Source: Aporhodopirellula rubra
Lineage (GTDB): Bacteria; Planctomycetota; Planctomycetia; Pirellulales; Pirellulaceae
Length of the DNA stretch: 64,000 bases
Reading direction: 5' to 3'
NCBI RefSeq assembly: GCF_014192335.1
Contig: NZ_JACHXU010000007.1
Span: forward strand, 100,324-164,323
Position numbers and translations under genes: made by a program. Under the pieces are notes generated by a model. That model was not told the origin of the DNA. It searched no databases and saw nothing but the letters and a program-made list of their open reading frames with translations. Positions 37,631 through 46,649 of this stretch are shown here, one piece after another. How positions within the stretch are numbered: position 1 is the stretch's first letter; the number at the start of each line of letters is the position of its first letter.

Positions 37631-38698
37631 TTACGTGCGGAGTGTGACCGCGAAACAAACCTCACATCGGTTTCTCGCCAAATGGCGAATCTCGATCCGT
37701 TCGGGACGCCACCGTTCCACTTCCCGTCTCCACCGGGGGATCTGGCTGGCCCGCTCGTAGTCACCCAACTTCATCGTGATCAAGCAACCACGAATGCTGG
37801 TCTCACGGCTATCAACGATATTACGCACCGTGCTCAACGTGGCATCGGGCTTGACCGTCGAATCCACCAATAACCACTTCGCACCGCGATAAATTCGTCG
37901 CGGCAAATCCCCCGCTCGCGCCGCGTAGTGCATGAATCGAGGATGTTCTGCAATTCGCGGGTCCATCTCAGCCGGGTCAATCCCAATCACATCGAGTCCC
38001 ATCTCGAGCAGTCGTCCGCAGGCGCCCCCGGGTGCGCTGCCCACCTCGACGGCGAGGTCACCGGGCCGCAGATCAAAACCGCTCCACGCGATCGCCTCGG
38101 CCGCTTTGTAGTAGGCCCTCGAAATCGGTTCATACTCCGGTGAAACGGGCTGCACTCCTCCGGGCCAACGTGTCGGCAGAGTCGTTGCCGTGTGCGTTCC
38201 AAAGAACCAATGCGAAGGATCAACCAGAACGACATCGAGGACTTCCTCAGATGGTTGTGCGATTTCATTTGCGGCCGAACACCGAAGCCGCTCGGGGCCC
38301 AATCGCTCGAGAATCCGCGAAGCAACCGCCATCGAAACCTCATCGCTGCCCGGTTCAAAATCGAATCGACCGATCGGCGCTCGGTCCCGTGGCCAAACAT
38401 GCAGATGATCCAGTGGCAACGACAGCGTTGAAATCGATTCGATCAAACGCTCGATCAGCTCGTCGGCGTTGCTCGATTTTCCGCTACCCAATGATCGCGA
38501 CGCTGTTCGAATGAAGATATCCGTCGGCAACGGTGCGTTGTCATTATGTTTGGCAGTAACAAAACCGGGCCGCGAAAAGGACAGCCGCCACCCCGCCGAC
38601 GCGATCGACTCTTTGACGATGCCTTCCGCGCCGTGGGCGCAAGAAAACATCGCGAAACTCGGCCCAGACGCGGGCGAGGGCTGAGGGGCAGTACTCAT
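37631..38698 (-). CDS. RlmM-like (FtsJ-fold) SAM-dependent RNA methyltransferase
   Basis: A 355-aa protein resembling RlmM, which methylates the 2'-O of C2498 in 23S rRNA. The N-terminal part (PSFAMFSCAHGAEGIVKESI) fits the THUMP-like start of RlmM; the Rossmann domain has LAVEVGSAPGGACGRLLEMG, DVIGIDPAEMDPRI and a late KLGDYE segment with the FtsJ-type Lys. SHWFFGTHTATTLPTRWPGG is also typical. I use the ATG at 38698; upstream in-frame Met at 38758 adds residues with no conservation. It sits between the DUF4350 and MoxR genes, an uncommon partner for this operon. Confidence 0.78.
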   Translation of the reverse strand: MSTAPQPSPASGPSFAMFSCAHGAEGIVKESIASAGWRLSFSRPGFVTAKHNDNAPLPTDIFIRTASRSLGSGKSSNADELIERLIESISTLSLPLDHLHVWPRDRAPIGRFDFEPGSDEVSMAVASRILERLGPERLRCSAANEIAQPSEEVLDVVLVDPSHWFFGTHTATTLPTRWPGGVQPVSPEYEPISRAYYKAAEAIAWSGFDLRPGDLAVEVGSAPGGACGRLLEMGLDVIGIDPAEMDPRIAEHPRFMHYAARAGDLPRRIYRGAKWLLVDSTVKPDATLSTVRNIVDSRETSIRGCLITMKLGDYERASQIPRWRREVERWRPERIEIRHLARNRCEVCFAVTLRT

Positions 38699-38781
38699 GG
38701 TGGACGGCAATCTGTAGTAATTCGAAAATAGAAGAGCGGAATATAAACAAGAAGGCAAAATCGTATACGGCTATTCCACTT

Positions 38782-40452
38782 CTAAGATTCCTTTACAGAC
38801 GATTCGGCATCGGTCGTCGGCGTTCCGGGGTCATCTGCGGTCTCAGTCGCCGCTGAGTTTGTCGCGGCCATATCGCGTTTCGTAGCACCCGATGGCTCAG
38901 AAGCGACCACCGCGTCAGAATCAACCGCATCGCCTGCCGCCGAAGGCACGGTTTGAGGAGACTCCGCATCGGGAGGCCCCGAGTTAGCAGCCCCCTCATT
39001 CGGCGGCGATGCGACTGAAGGCGGTGGGACCGGTTCCGGCAAAACCCACGGCCCCGACGTTTCGCCGCGAACATGCCTCAGGTACTGACTGATCCGTTCC
39101 TGAGCGTACTCCTTCCCGCCGCCACGCCGCATCAACGTGGCCATCGCGGACAAATGATTGCCGAAGTGCGTCACGCGGTTATACCGAACCCGACGTGGCC
39201 GGCCGAACACCGGCAACAACATCAGACACAACACGACTCCCAAAAACGCCACGTGCATGTTGATCAGGCTCAGTGGCATCTCCGTCATCAATTCCCATCC
39301 TTTCGATTTGGGAATTCCGGGTTTGACCGTCGAGATGGGAATTGGAAACTGATCCGATGCTAGAAACGAGACGCGTAGCGCCGAATCGCTCGACTCCTCG
39401 TCGGTTGTGCTCGCAGCGAAACGAATCTCATCGCGAATCGTCTTTGCCATCTCCTGAGCCGCATCGGACGTCATCGCAAAATTCGTCAACAATCCACCAC
39501 TTGCGACAACGAGAATTCTCGAGTCCCCCCATCGCTCGTCCATGATGCGCAGCAGCGTCGTCAGTGATGACTTGCCACCAGGCACCGACACAGTTTCCTG
39601 TAAGAGTGGATCAAAACGTCTCGTCTCCGGTTGGACGGGTGTGTCGTCCTCTGCATCCGATTGCTCATCATCGTTGTCATCGTCTGCCCCTTTGTCCCAG
39701 TCCAACTCAGACAACTCGTTACCTGACGCCGCTGCGTTTCGCGAGCGTGGCTCCACGTAAGGTTCCAAGTCGAAATCGCAAACTCGACGGTCTGACAAAC
39801 GAACTCGATAAGGCAAAGCGTCCGCGGCAAACCAGTCCTTGACCCGAATGCTTTCGCGTCCCGCGTCGGTCAACAATCGTTCGTTAATTTCCCTCGCCAA
39901 CCTTCGTCGGTATTCCAAACGTTGTTTTGGTGGCGCGACCTCGGCGGCAACATGAAAGTACTCCTCCGTACTGCCTCCATCGGGCACAATGAACACGAGC
40001 GTGTGGTTCCCTTGGGTGAGCCATCGCTCCATCCACTTTCTGACCGAAGTCTCGTTGATCGGTGCCCACTCGTTGGGAACCCATACGATCGCGTCGTTCT
40101 GTTCCTCACGAACCGACAAACGAACAAGATCACGCGTTTTCATCTCACGCGGACTCGCCGCCTCGCTCGCGTCGGGTGCCGGTGTCTCGTCGGGTGCCTG
40201 TTGCAGCAACGCCCGAAAAGCACCGAATCCGTTGACACTCTGCTGCCCAGACGCTCCCGTCGACGCACCGTACTCGGTATCAAACCCCATGCATCCGCTC
40301 ACAACGAGCGACATCAACGACACAATCGACACGACCGCGTACTTCGTGCCGCAGAACTCCGAGGACGATTTGATCTTCGTCGAACGCACTGCACTCGATT
40401 TTTTCGATGGGGCCGAAAGGGCGTCAACTGAGGGAGATCGCGAGGCACTCAT
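38782..40452 (-). CDS. DUF4350-like membrane-anchored protein
   Basis: A 556-aa protein. The N-terminus carries a lipoprotein-like or single-helix signal (AVVSIVSLMSLVVSGCMGFD). The middle shows the DUF4350 layout found in MoxR operons (FGAFRALLQQ..., DAIVWVPNEWAPINETSVRK, GNHTLVFIVPDGGS, WGDSRILVVASGGLLTNF). A second membrane helix lies near 411-430 (MHVAFLGVVLCLMLLPVFGR), with an HFGNHLSAMATLMRR cytoplasmic helix and a Pro/Ala/Ser-rich tail of about 90 residues. The ATG at 40452 overlaps the stop codon of the DUF4129 gene (ATGA), which fixes the start. Such proteins have no established biochemical function. Confidence 0.78.
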   Translation of the reverse strand: MSASRSPSVDALSAPSKKSSAVRSTKIKSSSEFCGTKYAVVSIVSLMSLVVSGCMGFDTEYGASTGASGQQSVNGFGAFRALLQQAPDETPAPDASEAASPREMKTRDLVRLSVREEQNDAIVWVPNEWAPINETSVRKWMERWLTQGNHTLVFIVPDGGSTEEYFHVAAEVAPPKQRLEYRRRLAREINERLLTDAGRESIRVKDWFAADALPYRVRLSDRRVCDFDLEPYVEPRSRNAAASGNELSELDWDKGADDDNDDEQSDAEDDTPVQPETRRFDPLLQETVSVPGGKSSLTTLLRIMDERWGDSRILVVASGGLLTNFAMTSDAAQEMAKTIRDEIRFAASTTDEESSDSALRVSFLASDQFPIPISTVKPGIPKSKGWELMTEMPLSLINMHVAFLGVVLCLMLLPVFGRPRRVRYNRVTHFGNHLSAMATLMRRGGGKEYAQERISQYLRHVRGETSGPWVLPEPVPPPSVASPPNEGAANSGPPDAESPQTVPSAAGDAVDSDAVVASEPSGATKRDMAATNSAATETADDPGTPTTDAESSVKES

Positions 40453-42362
40453 GATGCGGACCCTTTTCCCGAGAGGGCCTGTTCGATTTGCAAATTGTTT
40501 TGCCACAACCCCTCGAACTGCTCACGGCTCAATGAGTGCTTTCCGAAATACGATCGTTCGAACGCATCAACCGTTTCGTTGAGTTGGTCGCCGATGCGGA
40601 CATGAGATTGTTTCGATTCACGAACATACTGCTTGTTGGTTTTCCAACGTGACAAACGCAAACAACCCGCGCGGTCGAGCATCAACAATTGGTGCCCATA
40701 GAGAAAAATGATCGCACGATCAAAATCTCCCGCATCCATCAATCGTTCCAACTCGGAACGTGGATTCACATTGGTGTCCCTCAGTTCCGCGGGCAGTTCC
40801 GCGATCCGCTGTTTTGTTTGTTCATCGAGGGTCCGCGCGTGCACCACGGATTGCGACAACGCGTCGGGCCGAAAATCGAAAGAGCTGTTTGCGAACACGT
40901 ACATCAACAATCCCACCAACGCACCGATGAGACACATCAGCAGAAGCCATCCGAGCACGTTCACAAAGCTCAAACCATTCCACCATGAGCCGTTTGCCAC
41001 AGCGGGTTTCGTTGGTGTCGCAGGACGCGGCTTGGGCTTCGCCGGTTTCACCAGCCACCGACTGTCTCGATTATCGGTGTCGTCGCGAGTATCACTCAGT
41101 TCGATCGGCCGGATCTTTCCTTCCTCGGCATCGAACCAAGCCGAGTCCACAACAACGGGCGTCTCCGCTGCTGCAACAAAATGAAAATCCGCCGACGACG
41201 CGGTCGCCGATGCTGAAAAAAACACGCCATTGGCAACACTGAGCACGAACAACAACCACACCAACATCCCCGGTGGCGAGGACACGTTCGATGCCGACGA
41301 CTCAGATACAGGAGCAGTCGGCGTCGCGTTCGCCGAAGGGGCAACCGTCTCGGGTACCGCTTTGGAGTCCGATGAATCGGTCGCACTTGTTTCACTGACC
41401 GCCGGTTGTTTCATGCCCGTCGCACGATTGGGAACCGGCCTGGCCGGAGCCCCCATGAAGTCTTCACCGAATTGCCGATACGCCTCCGCTCGGATCGCCA
41501 ACTCGACTTCCCAACCCTCCAATCGAATCCGCGCGTCGAGATACCCGAGCAATCGAACGACCACGCTCAACGATGCGATCAACCATAACGACAGTGGAAA
41601 GAAAACCAGCATCGCAAACATATCCGCCGACCAATCGCCCAACGCGATGCCACGTGTCCACACCAACGCGAAGAACACACACGCGAGCAACGCGGTCAGC
41701 GTCAACGAGACCGTAAGGAACCGGCCCCCCAAATCACTTGCCATCGGAGAATGAAGTGCTTTGGAGCGACGCTTTAACGTGATCGCGTTGGCATCCTTAC
41801 TGCGGATCGGACAACGTTCGAGCAATATCATTTCGGGGATAAACGGACGATTACTTCGAATCAACGCCGCCACCAGAATAAAGCTGATTGGCATCACGAA
41901 ATCAAAGAAGACATGCGCGTCTTGCTTCCACTGCATCGCCACCACAATCATGGCAGGGATCGCCAACCGTTTCACACCGAGCGTCCACAACAATGGCCAA
42001 AACATCGAACGCACTTCGCGGACCGCACTGCGCAGAGTCGGCTGTTTTTCGAAGATCGCCTGCCCGAGCATGTATGTCGTCAGCACACCCGCGATCGGCG
42101 TCTGCAAGAACACCAACGTCATCATCCAAAACACATATCGCCCACGCTCGACGTCGCCTTCATCGTCGAAAAATCCTTGGTTGGTAAACCAACTCGGTAA
42201 CCACCCCAACAACAATAGGTCGGCAATAATCCAAAACGCAGCCCCCACAAAAAACGCATGGAAGAATGCGTGCGGATAGCGACGTATCATCAACAGCGAC
42301 AAGTCGCCAATTTCCGATAACGTTCGCACACGAATCGCGACGTGAGTTTGATCTAGTTGCAC
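40449..42362 (-). CDS. DUF4129 domain membrane protein
   Basis: A 637-aa integral membrane protein. About six hydrophobic helices lie in residues 30-260 (FFVGAAFWIIADLLLLGWLP, LWTLGVKRLAIPAMIVVAMQ, AMLVFFPLSLWLIASLSVVV). A Ser/Ala/Thr-rich linker, one further helix (WLLFVLSVANGVFFSA) and a last one (VLGWLLLMCLIGALVGLLMY) follow. The C-terminal 110 residues are DUF4129 (ELERLMDAGDFDRAIIFLYG, LRLSRWKTNKQYVRES). DUF4129 is often fused to transglutaminase domains and co-occurs with MoxR. The gene starts 6 bp after the SpoIIM stop and overlaps the DUF4350 start by 4 bp. Confidence 0.82.
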   Translation of the reverse strand: MQLDQTHVAIRVRTLSEIGDLSLLMIRRYPHAFFHAFFVGAAFWIIADLLLLGWLPSWFTNQGFFDDEGDVERGRYVFWMMTLVFLQTPIAGVLTTYMLGQAIFEKQPTLRSAVREVRSMFWPLLWTLGVKRLAIPAMIVVAMQWKQDAHVFFDFVMPISFILVAALIRSNRPFIPEMILLERCPIRSKDANAITLKRRSKALHSPMASDLGGRFLTVSLTLTALLACVFFALVWTRGIALGDWSADMFAMLVFFPLSLWLIASLSVVVRLLGYLDARIRLEGWEVELAIRAEAYRQFGEDFMGAPARPVPNRATGMKQPAVSETSATDSSDSKAVPETVAPSANATPTAPVSESSASNVSSPPGMLVWLLFVLSVANGVFFSASATASSADFHFVAAAETPVVVDSAWFDAEEGKIRPIELSDTRDDTDNRDSRWLVKPAKPKPRPATPTKPAVANGSWWNGLSFVNVLGWLLLMCLIGALVGLLMYVFANSSFDFRPDALSQSVVHARTLDEQTKQRIAELPAELRDTNVNPRSELERLMDAGDFDRAIIFLYGHQLLMLDRAGCLRLSRWKTNKQYVRESKQSHVRIGDQLNETVDAFERSYFGKHSLSREQFEGLWQNNLQIEQALSGKGSAS

Positions 42363-42368
42363 GGCGTT

Positions 42369-43379
42369 CTAACCGCCTCGAACGAGAGTACGTCGGGGAC
42401 CGCGTGGGAAACCCAAGACAACGAAGTAGAAACTGATCAAGGCCGAAGACATGATCGCCCACCCCGCTTTAAAAAGATAAGGTGCAGGACTCGGCGACAA
42501 GAACCCTTCCGTGAACGCCGCGAGCACAAACAACGTCGCCGCCGCCGCCATGATCGGAACGCTGCGATGGGCCGATCGTCGCATCGAGTCCATTCGGGTT
42601 AAACCATCGGTGTGAAACAAGCCCACGCCCAAACGCAGCCCCGCCGCAGCCGACAGCGCGATCGCCGTCAATTCGAACGGGCCATGCGCGGTCACAAAGT
42701 GGAAAAAGTTGTCACTGCCGCCGACATCTTCACGCGCCATATAACCGAACATCGTGCCCAGCGCGACGCCGTTGTACGCCAGAATGTACAAGCACGGAAT
42801 CAACAGAATCCCATACGCAAAACACTGCAATCCGATACCGGTATTATGCATGATGTAAAACCCCGACATCGTGACATAGTGATTCAACGAACCATCGATC
42901 CGCTGGTCATACATCTGCTCGAGCGCGTCGAGTTGTTCCGTTCCGACAACGTTGTCTGCGAAGTTTGGAAACAGCGTCTGCTGGTAACCGAGATACATCG
43001 ACAAACCGAACAATCCGAAGAAGACAATCGTGGCGATCCTCACGCATGGATCCGCGAAGATTTGACGGGGAGCATCACGAAAAATCAGATCGAAGAAACC
43101 GACCGGCGAAAATTTGCCCGATCGGTAGAGCTGGTTGTGAGCCCTCGCAACCAGCCGGTGCAGATACGTGACCGTCGCCGGGGGCAAGTGATAGGCGTCC
43201 GCAAGAGCAAGATCCGCACAGACGCCTCGATACAACGTCGCGAACCGAACAATCCCCTTCGCACCGCGATACTGTTCGCCCGCCTTGACGGTCTTTCCGC
43301 CCACTTCCATGGCTTCGCAAAGCCGCTCGAGTTCATCCCAATTGCTGCGACGTTTTTCGAGTAGCTTTGCGATGTTCAT
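42369..43379 (-). CDS. SpoIIM-like (stage II sporulation protein M) membrane protein
   Basis: A 336-aa membrane protein of the SpoIIM family. The N-terminal 100 residues are cytoplasmic and helical, then about five or six membrane helices follow (IATIVFFGLFGLSMYLGYQ, IGLQCFAYGILLIPCLYILA, SALISFYFVVLGFPRG). The signature FFHFVTAHGPFELTAIALSA with NGVALGTMFGYMA is typical. In non-sporulating bacteria these genes accompany RDD, DUF4129 and MoxR genes, and the function is unknown. It is the first gene of this operon and is followed 6 bp later by the DUF4129 gene. No RDD gene is present. Confidence 0.85.
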   Translation of the reverse strand: MNIAKLLEKRRSNWDELERLCEAMEVGGKTVKAGEQYRGAKGIVRFATLYRGVCADLALADAYHLPPATVTYLHRLVARAHNQLYRSGKFSPVGFFDLIFRDAPRQIFADPCVRIATIVFFGLFGLSMYLGYQQTLFPNFADNVVGTEQLDALEQMYDQRIDGSLNHYVTMSGFYIMHNTGIGLQCFAYGILLIPCLYILAYNGVALGTMFGYMAREDVGGSDNFFHFVTAHGPFELTAIALSAAAGLRLGVGLFHTDGLTRMDSMRRSAHRSVPIMAAAATLFVLAAFTEGFLSPSPAPYLFKAGWAIMSSALISFYFVVLGFPRGPRRTLVRGG

Positions 43380-43467
43380 TCGCCGTTACCTGCACTATCC
43401 GAGTGGGACGATCGATCGTCCAATGAGTATAGCGTTTGAGCCGAGATCGTGGGCGTGTTGAAAACGA

Positions 43468-44265
43468 CTACTCTGCCGAATCCGATGCCGCCGCCGACTC
43501 TGTTTCCGATTCACTCGCGGTTTCGTCGGCAACCTGTGCGGGCTGATATTCACGCACCCAAATGTTCCGAAATCGAACAGGGTTGCCGTGATCTTGAATC
43601 GCAATTGGCCCCTTGGGCCCATGCGAGTTGTACTGGGGTGCACGATTAAACGGTGTGTCTCCCAACAACTCAAAATGATTCAAAACAAGCACGCCGTTGT
43701 GCGTCGCAGTGATGTAAGCCGGTGACAACAATTCGCCGTTGTCATCAAACCGCGGTGCCGTCCAAAAAATGTCGTACGAATTCCATTCTCCGGGCGGACG
43801 CATCGCGTTGACCGCCGGCGGCGTCTGCTTGTAGATCGCTCCTGCCTGGCCGTCGAAGTAGGTCTTATTTTCATACGAATCAAGAACCTGCATCTCGTAC
43901 CGCCCCATCATGAAGATGCCGCTGTTGCCGCGGCCCTGTGACTTGCCTTTGGGCGGCGTGGGTGCCGACCACTCCACGTGAATCTGGCAATCGCCGAACG
44001 TGTCCTTGCTGCGGATCATCCCTTTGCCGGAAATCAACACATCGTCATTGGTCATCCAGTTTTCGCCGTTCTCCCATTTCGCTACGTCCTCGGCACCCCC
44101 GAACAGAACCACCGCATCGGAGGGTGGATCGTTGTCTGTTTTTCCGGGCGTGATAATTTTGGGTTCGAGCCAATCGATCCCGGTCAAATATTCTTCAGCC
44201 GTCAACAAATTGGCGGAAGCCAAAACCAATGTTACCGCAACGATTGCAAATACGGACGTTTTCAT
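43468..44265 (-). CDS. Exported DUF1080 (3-keto-disaccharide hydrolase-like) protein
   Basis: A 265-aa exported protein. The signal peptide is MKTSVFAIVAVTLVLASANL followed by LTAEE. The DUF1080 concanavalin-like jelly roll is shown by PPSDAVVLFGGAEDVAKWEN, SGKGMIRSKDTFGDCQIHVE, GRGNSGIFMMGRYEMQVLDS, GEWNSYDIFWTAPRFD and GPIAIQDHGNPVRFRNIWV. The family is amplified in planctomycetes; some members hydrolyse 3-keto-glycosides. The C-terminal 25 residues are a Ser/Glu/Ala-rich tail. It lies alone, 88 bp upstream of the SpoIIM gene. Confidence 0.88.
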   Translation of the reverse strand: MKTSVFAIVAVTLVLASANLLTAEEYLTGIDWLEPKIITPGKTDNDPPSDAVVLFGGAEDVAKWENGENWMTNDDVLISGKGMIRSKDTFGDCQIHVEWSAPTPPKGKSQGRGNSGIFMMGRYEMQVLDSYENKTYFDGQAGAIYKQTPPAVNAMRPPGEWNSYDIFWTAPRFDDNGELLSPAYITATHNGVLVLNHFELLGDTPFNRAPQYNSHGPKGPIAIQDHGNPVRFRNIWVREYQPAQVADETASESETESAAASDSAE

Positions 44266-44753
44266 GTGGAAGCTCGGTGGGTGTGGTGGGAGGAAGGAGA
44301 GGAAATGGTCCAGCGATTTCCGACGCCGTCAAAGCCGGCAAATGAAACTTTGCCAACGTCACACGGCCTCAAAAAACCGGCCACAAAACCATGATGGGTC
44401 ACAGTGTAACTTCGGGGCAGCGTGCACGCTCGCGTAAACGACGCTCCGCGAACCTGTCGGGGAAAAATAAAACGGAAATCCAGTCGCACGCGACACCGCC
44501 CAGTTTCAATTCGCCCCAATTTCAATCGCGGAATCGGTTCGGACCGACAGATCGAAATCAATCAGGCTTCCCGCCGTCTGGACGCGTGTTGTGCGAGCGT
44601 CCAACTGAGATTGCCGCGACGCTTTCGAACGACACTGGCGGTACCGACGGGAGCATTTCAAACGATGATGTGCCTGGTCACCGTAGCTGGCTTTGCCAAG
44701 GTTCAGGCCCCGCGAAGTCCGACGACTCCGTCTACATCATTAGAGAAAATGCT
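44266..44753. other. Intergenic region between the DUF1080 and RidA genes
   Basis: 488 bp. Open frames exist but none has a recognisable product or convincing start. A perfect 12-bp palindrome AGCGTGCACGCT lies at 44419-44430, and might be an operator for the DUF1080 gene. No terminator for the RidA gene was seen. Confidence 0.4.
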
Positions 44754-45215
44754 CTATTCAATTTCGAAGATCGCCTCGATCTCCACCGCCATTTTGCCAG
44801 GCAGGGCGTTACTGCCGACGGCGCTGCGTGCCCCCACACCGGCATCGTCACCGAACACCTCTCGCATCAACTCGCTACAACCGTTCACAACGGCGGGCTG
44901 CTCGTCAAACTCTTCGGTACAACGAACGAAGCCGGTCAACTTAATCAACCTCGTGACGCGGTCCAACGATCCTAGGTGCCCACGTAACGTGGACAAAATC
45001 GCAAGCCCGACCAACCGAGCGGCGGCGTAGCCTTGATCGGAATCCATATCCGCCCCCAAACGTCCGGTCACCAAATAGCCGTCGCTCTGGAGCGGGCCGT
45101 GCCCCGACAGGTACAAAAGGTTGCCATCTTGGATGACGGGTTTGTAAAGCCCGAGTGCTTGAGGTGGTGGCGGCAGTTCGAGGCCCAGCTTCTCGATTTG
45201 TGCGTCGTGACTCAT
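44754..45215 (-). CDS. RidA/YjgF/YER057c family protein
   Basis: A 153-aa RidA-superfamily protein of the YjgF-like branch. The usual positions are visible: LPPPPQALGLYKPVIQDGNL, LYLSGHGPLQSDGYLVTGRL, RVTRLIKLTGFVRCTEEFDE and the final GVGARSAVGSNALPGKMAVE with the arginine that contacts the substrate in deaminating members, then EIEAIFEIE. RidA hydrolyses reactive enamine/imine intermediates from PLP enzymes. Its ATG shares one base with the TGA of the ROK gene, so it is translated from that operon. Confidence 0.9.
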   Translation of the reverse strand: MSHDAQIEKLGLELPPPPQALGLYKPVIQDGNLLYLSGHGPLQSDGYLVTGRLGADMDSDQGYAAARLVGLAILSTLRGHLGSLDRVTRLIKLTGFVRCTEEFDEQPAVVNGCSELMREVFGDDAGVGARSAVGSNALPGKMAVEIEAIFEIE

Positions 45216-46327
45216 CAGTCAGCCTTCTTTTCGTCGTCGTTCTTGGAAGAGTCTTTTTTACCTTCGTCTTTCGAAGCCTTGCTCTTTTTCGCGTCTTCGG
45301 AATTCGCTTCCTTCGCGTTCTCGGCCTCGATGTCGCTCTCGAACTGCAGCTTAGCCCATGCAGCCGACCCCATCACACCGGCATCGTCACCCAGTTTCGC
45401 GGCCACGATTTTGAATCGATTCTTGTAAACCGGCATCACACATTCATTGGCAACCTTGCGAATGTTGTCCAACAACAACTCTTCCATCGCTTCGACCAAT
45501 CCTCCACCCAAGATGATCTTGTCCGGGCAGAGTACATGAACGATGTTAACCACGGCATAACCGAGCACGGTGGCGGCTTCCTCGATCAATCGCTTAACCG
45601 CCTTGTCACCTTTCTTGACCGAATCCGCTAACGCGCCGCTTCGGATTTCGGCAATGTCGGTACCCGACGATTCAAACAGTGCCGGGGCCTCACCACGGTA
45701 GGCGAGCTTGGCCGCCTCAGCCGCGATCGACAACCGACTCGCTTCGGTCTCGAGCGTCCCGGGAATTTCACCACCGCTGCAACGCACGCCGGCACTGATC
45801 CGGGTGTGGCCGATCTCCATACACGAGATCCCGGCGCCTTGCAGAATCTTTCCTTCGTAAACGCAACCGCCTCCGATTCCGGTACCAGGAAATAGCCCAA
45901 CCGCACATCGACTGCCTTCGGCCGCACCAAACCGGTACTCGCCGTAAACCCCGGCGTCGACATCGTTGAGCACCGCGACGCGGCAAGCAAACTGTTTGCT
46001 TAAGAACTTCTGAATGTCGACATTGTCCCAACCGAGGTTAGGCGTCGACAGCAATCGGCCGGAATCGAGGTCGATCGGGCCCGGACATCCAATCCCGATA
46101 CCGGCGATACGTTCTGGCTCGATGTCGTTTTCGTTCAACAATCGTGTGATCGTCGATGCGATCCTCGCGATTCCGTTGTCAGACCCCTCGCGTCCACGCG
46201 TCTTTCGTCGCCGACGAGCGATGGGCTTCATGTCGTTGTCGTACGCAATGGCGAGCATTTTGGTGCCGCCGAGATCGAACCCGATCCAGATATCTTTCAA
46301 AACAATCCTCGAGTTGTATGTGTTCAT
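45215..46327 (-). CDS. ROK family sugar kinase (glucokinase-like)
   Basis: A 370-aa ROK kinase. The ATP phosphate loop is WIGFDLGGTKMLAI; GIGIGCPGPIDLDSGRLL and NDVDAGVYGEYRFGAAEG carry the second phosphate loop and catalytic Asp; LFPGTGIGGGCVYEGKIL follows. The zinc motif CxCGxxGC of most ROK kinases is here CSGGEIPG, so most zinc ligands are lost, though ISCMEIGHTRI keeps the upstream His. The family includes glucokinases and ManNAc kinases; which sugar is used is unknown. The C-terminal 35 residues are an unusual Lys/Glu/Asp/Ser tail. It is translationally linked to the downstream RidA gene. Confidence 0.87.
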   Translation of the reverse strand: MNTYNSRIVLKDIWIGFDLGGTKMLAIAYDNDMKPIARRRRKTRGREGSDNGIARIASTITRLLNENDIEPERIAGIGIGCPGPIDLDSGRLLSTPNLGWDNVDIQKFLSKQFACRVAVLNDVDAGVYGEYRFGAAEGSRCAVGLFPGTGIGGGCVYEGKILQGAGISCMEIGHTRISAGVRCSGGEIPGTLETEASRLSIAAEAAKLAYRGEAPALFESSGTDIAEIRSGALADSVKKGDKAVKRLIEEAATVLGYAVVNIVHVLCPDKIILGGGLVEAMEELLLDNIRKVANECVMPVYKNRFKIVAAKLGDDAGVMGSAAWAKLQFESDIEAENAKEANSEDAKKSKASKDEGKKDSSKNDDEKKAD

Positions 46328-46649
46328 GCTGATTCGGGAGCGAGCCGATACGACTTCACCGCCCGGGGCCTACAACGGCACAATCCGGTGCTGTGAATAA
46401 AGAAGAATCTGAGAGGCCGGATTCTTCAAGCCCTGATCTTTCTTCCATGCTCCGCCGGACGCCTCCCACCGGACATCCGCGTTGCGGTCTCCCCTGTCTC
46501 AACGTTGCCCCCATCGCGATCGATCTGCCACGCAGTATAAATACATGCCAGCAGTCAAAAACAGACGCACGGGAACTCGCCCGACGCCGGCTTCCCAAAC
46601 GCCCCAACATCGCCCATCGACGTCCCTCCTTCGATCGAAAGCACGCACC
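46328..46649. other. Divergent region upstream of pepT
   Basis: 322 bp between the divergent ROK and pepT genes. A -10-like TATAAAT lies at 46536-46542, but no TTGACA-like hexamer is 16-18 bp before it. In the pepT frame the region is open from 46482, with Arg/Pro-rich translation that I treat as leader. Confidence 0.4.

Noticed and set aside
44391..44975. Plus-strand frames across the RidA gene end
   Set aside because: They are antisense to a well-supported RidA gene and have no family pattern.
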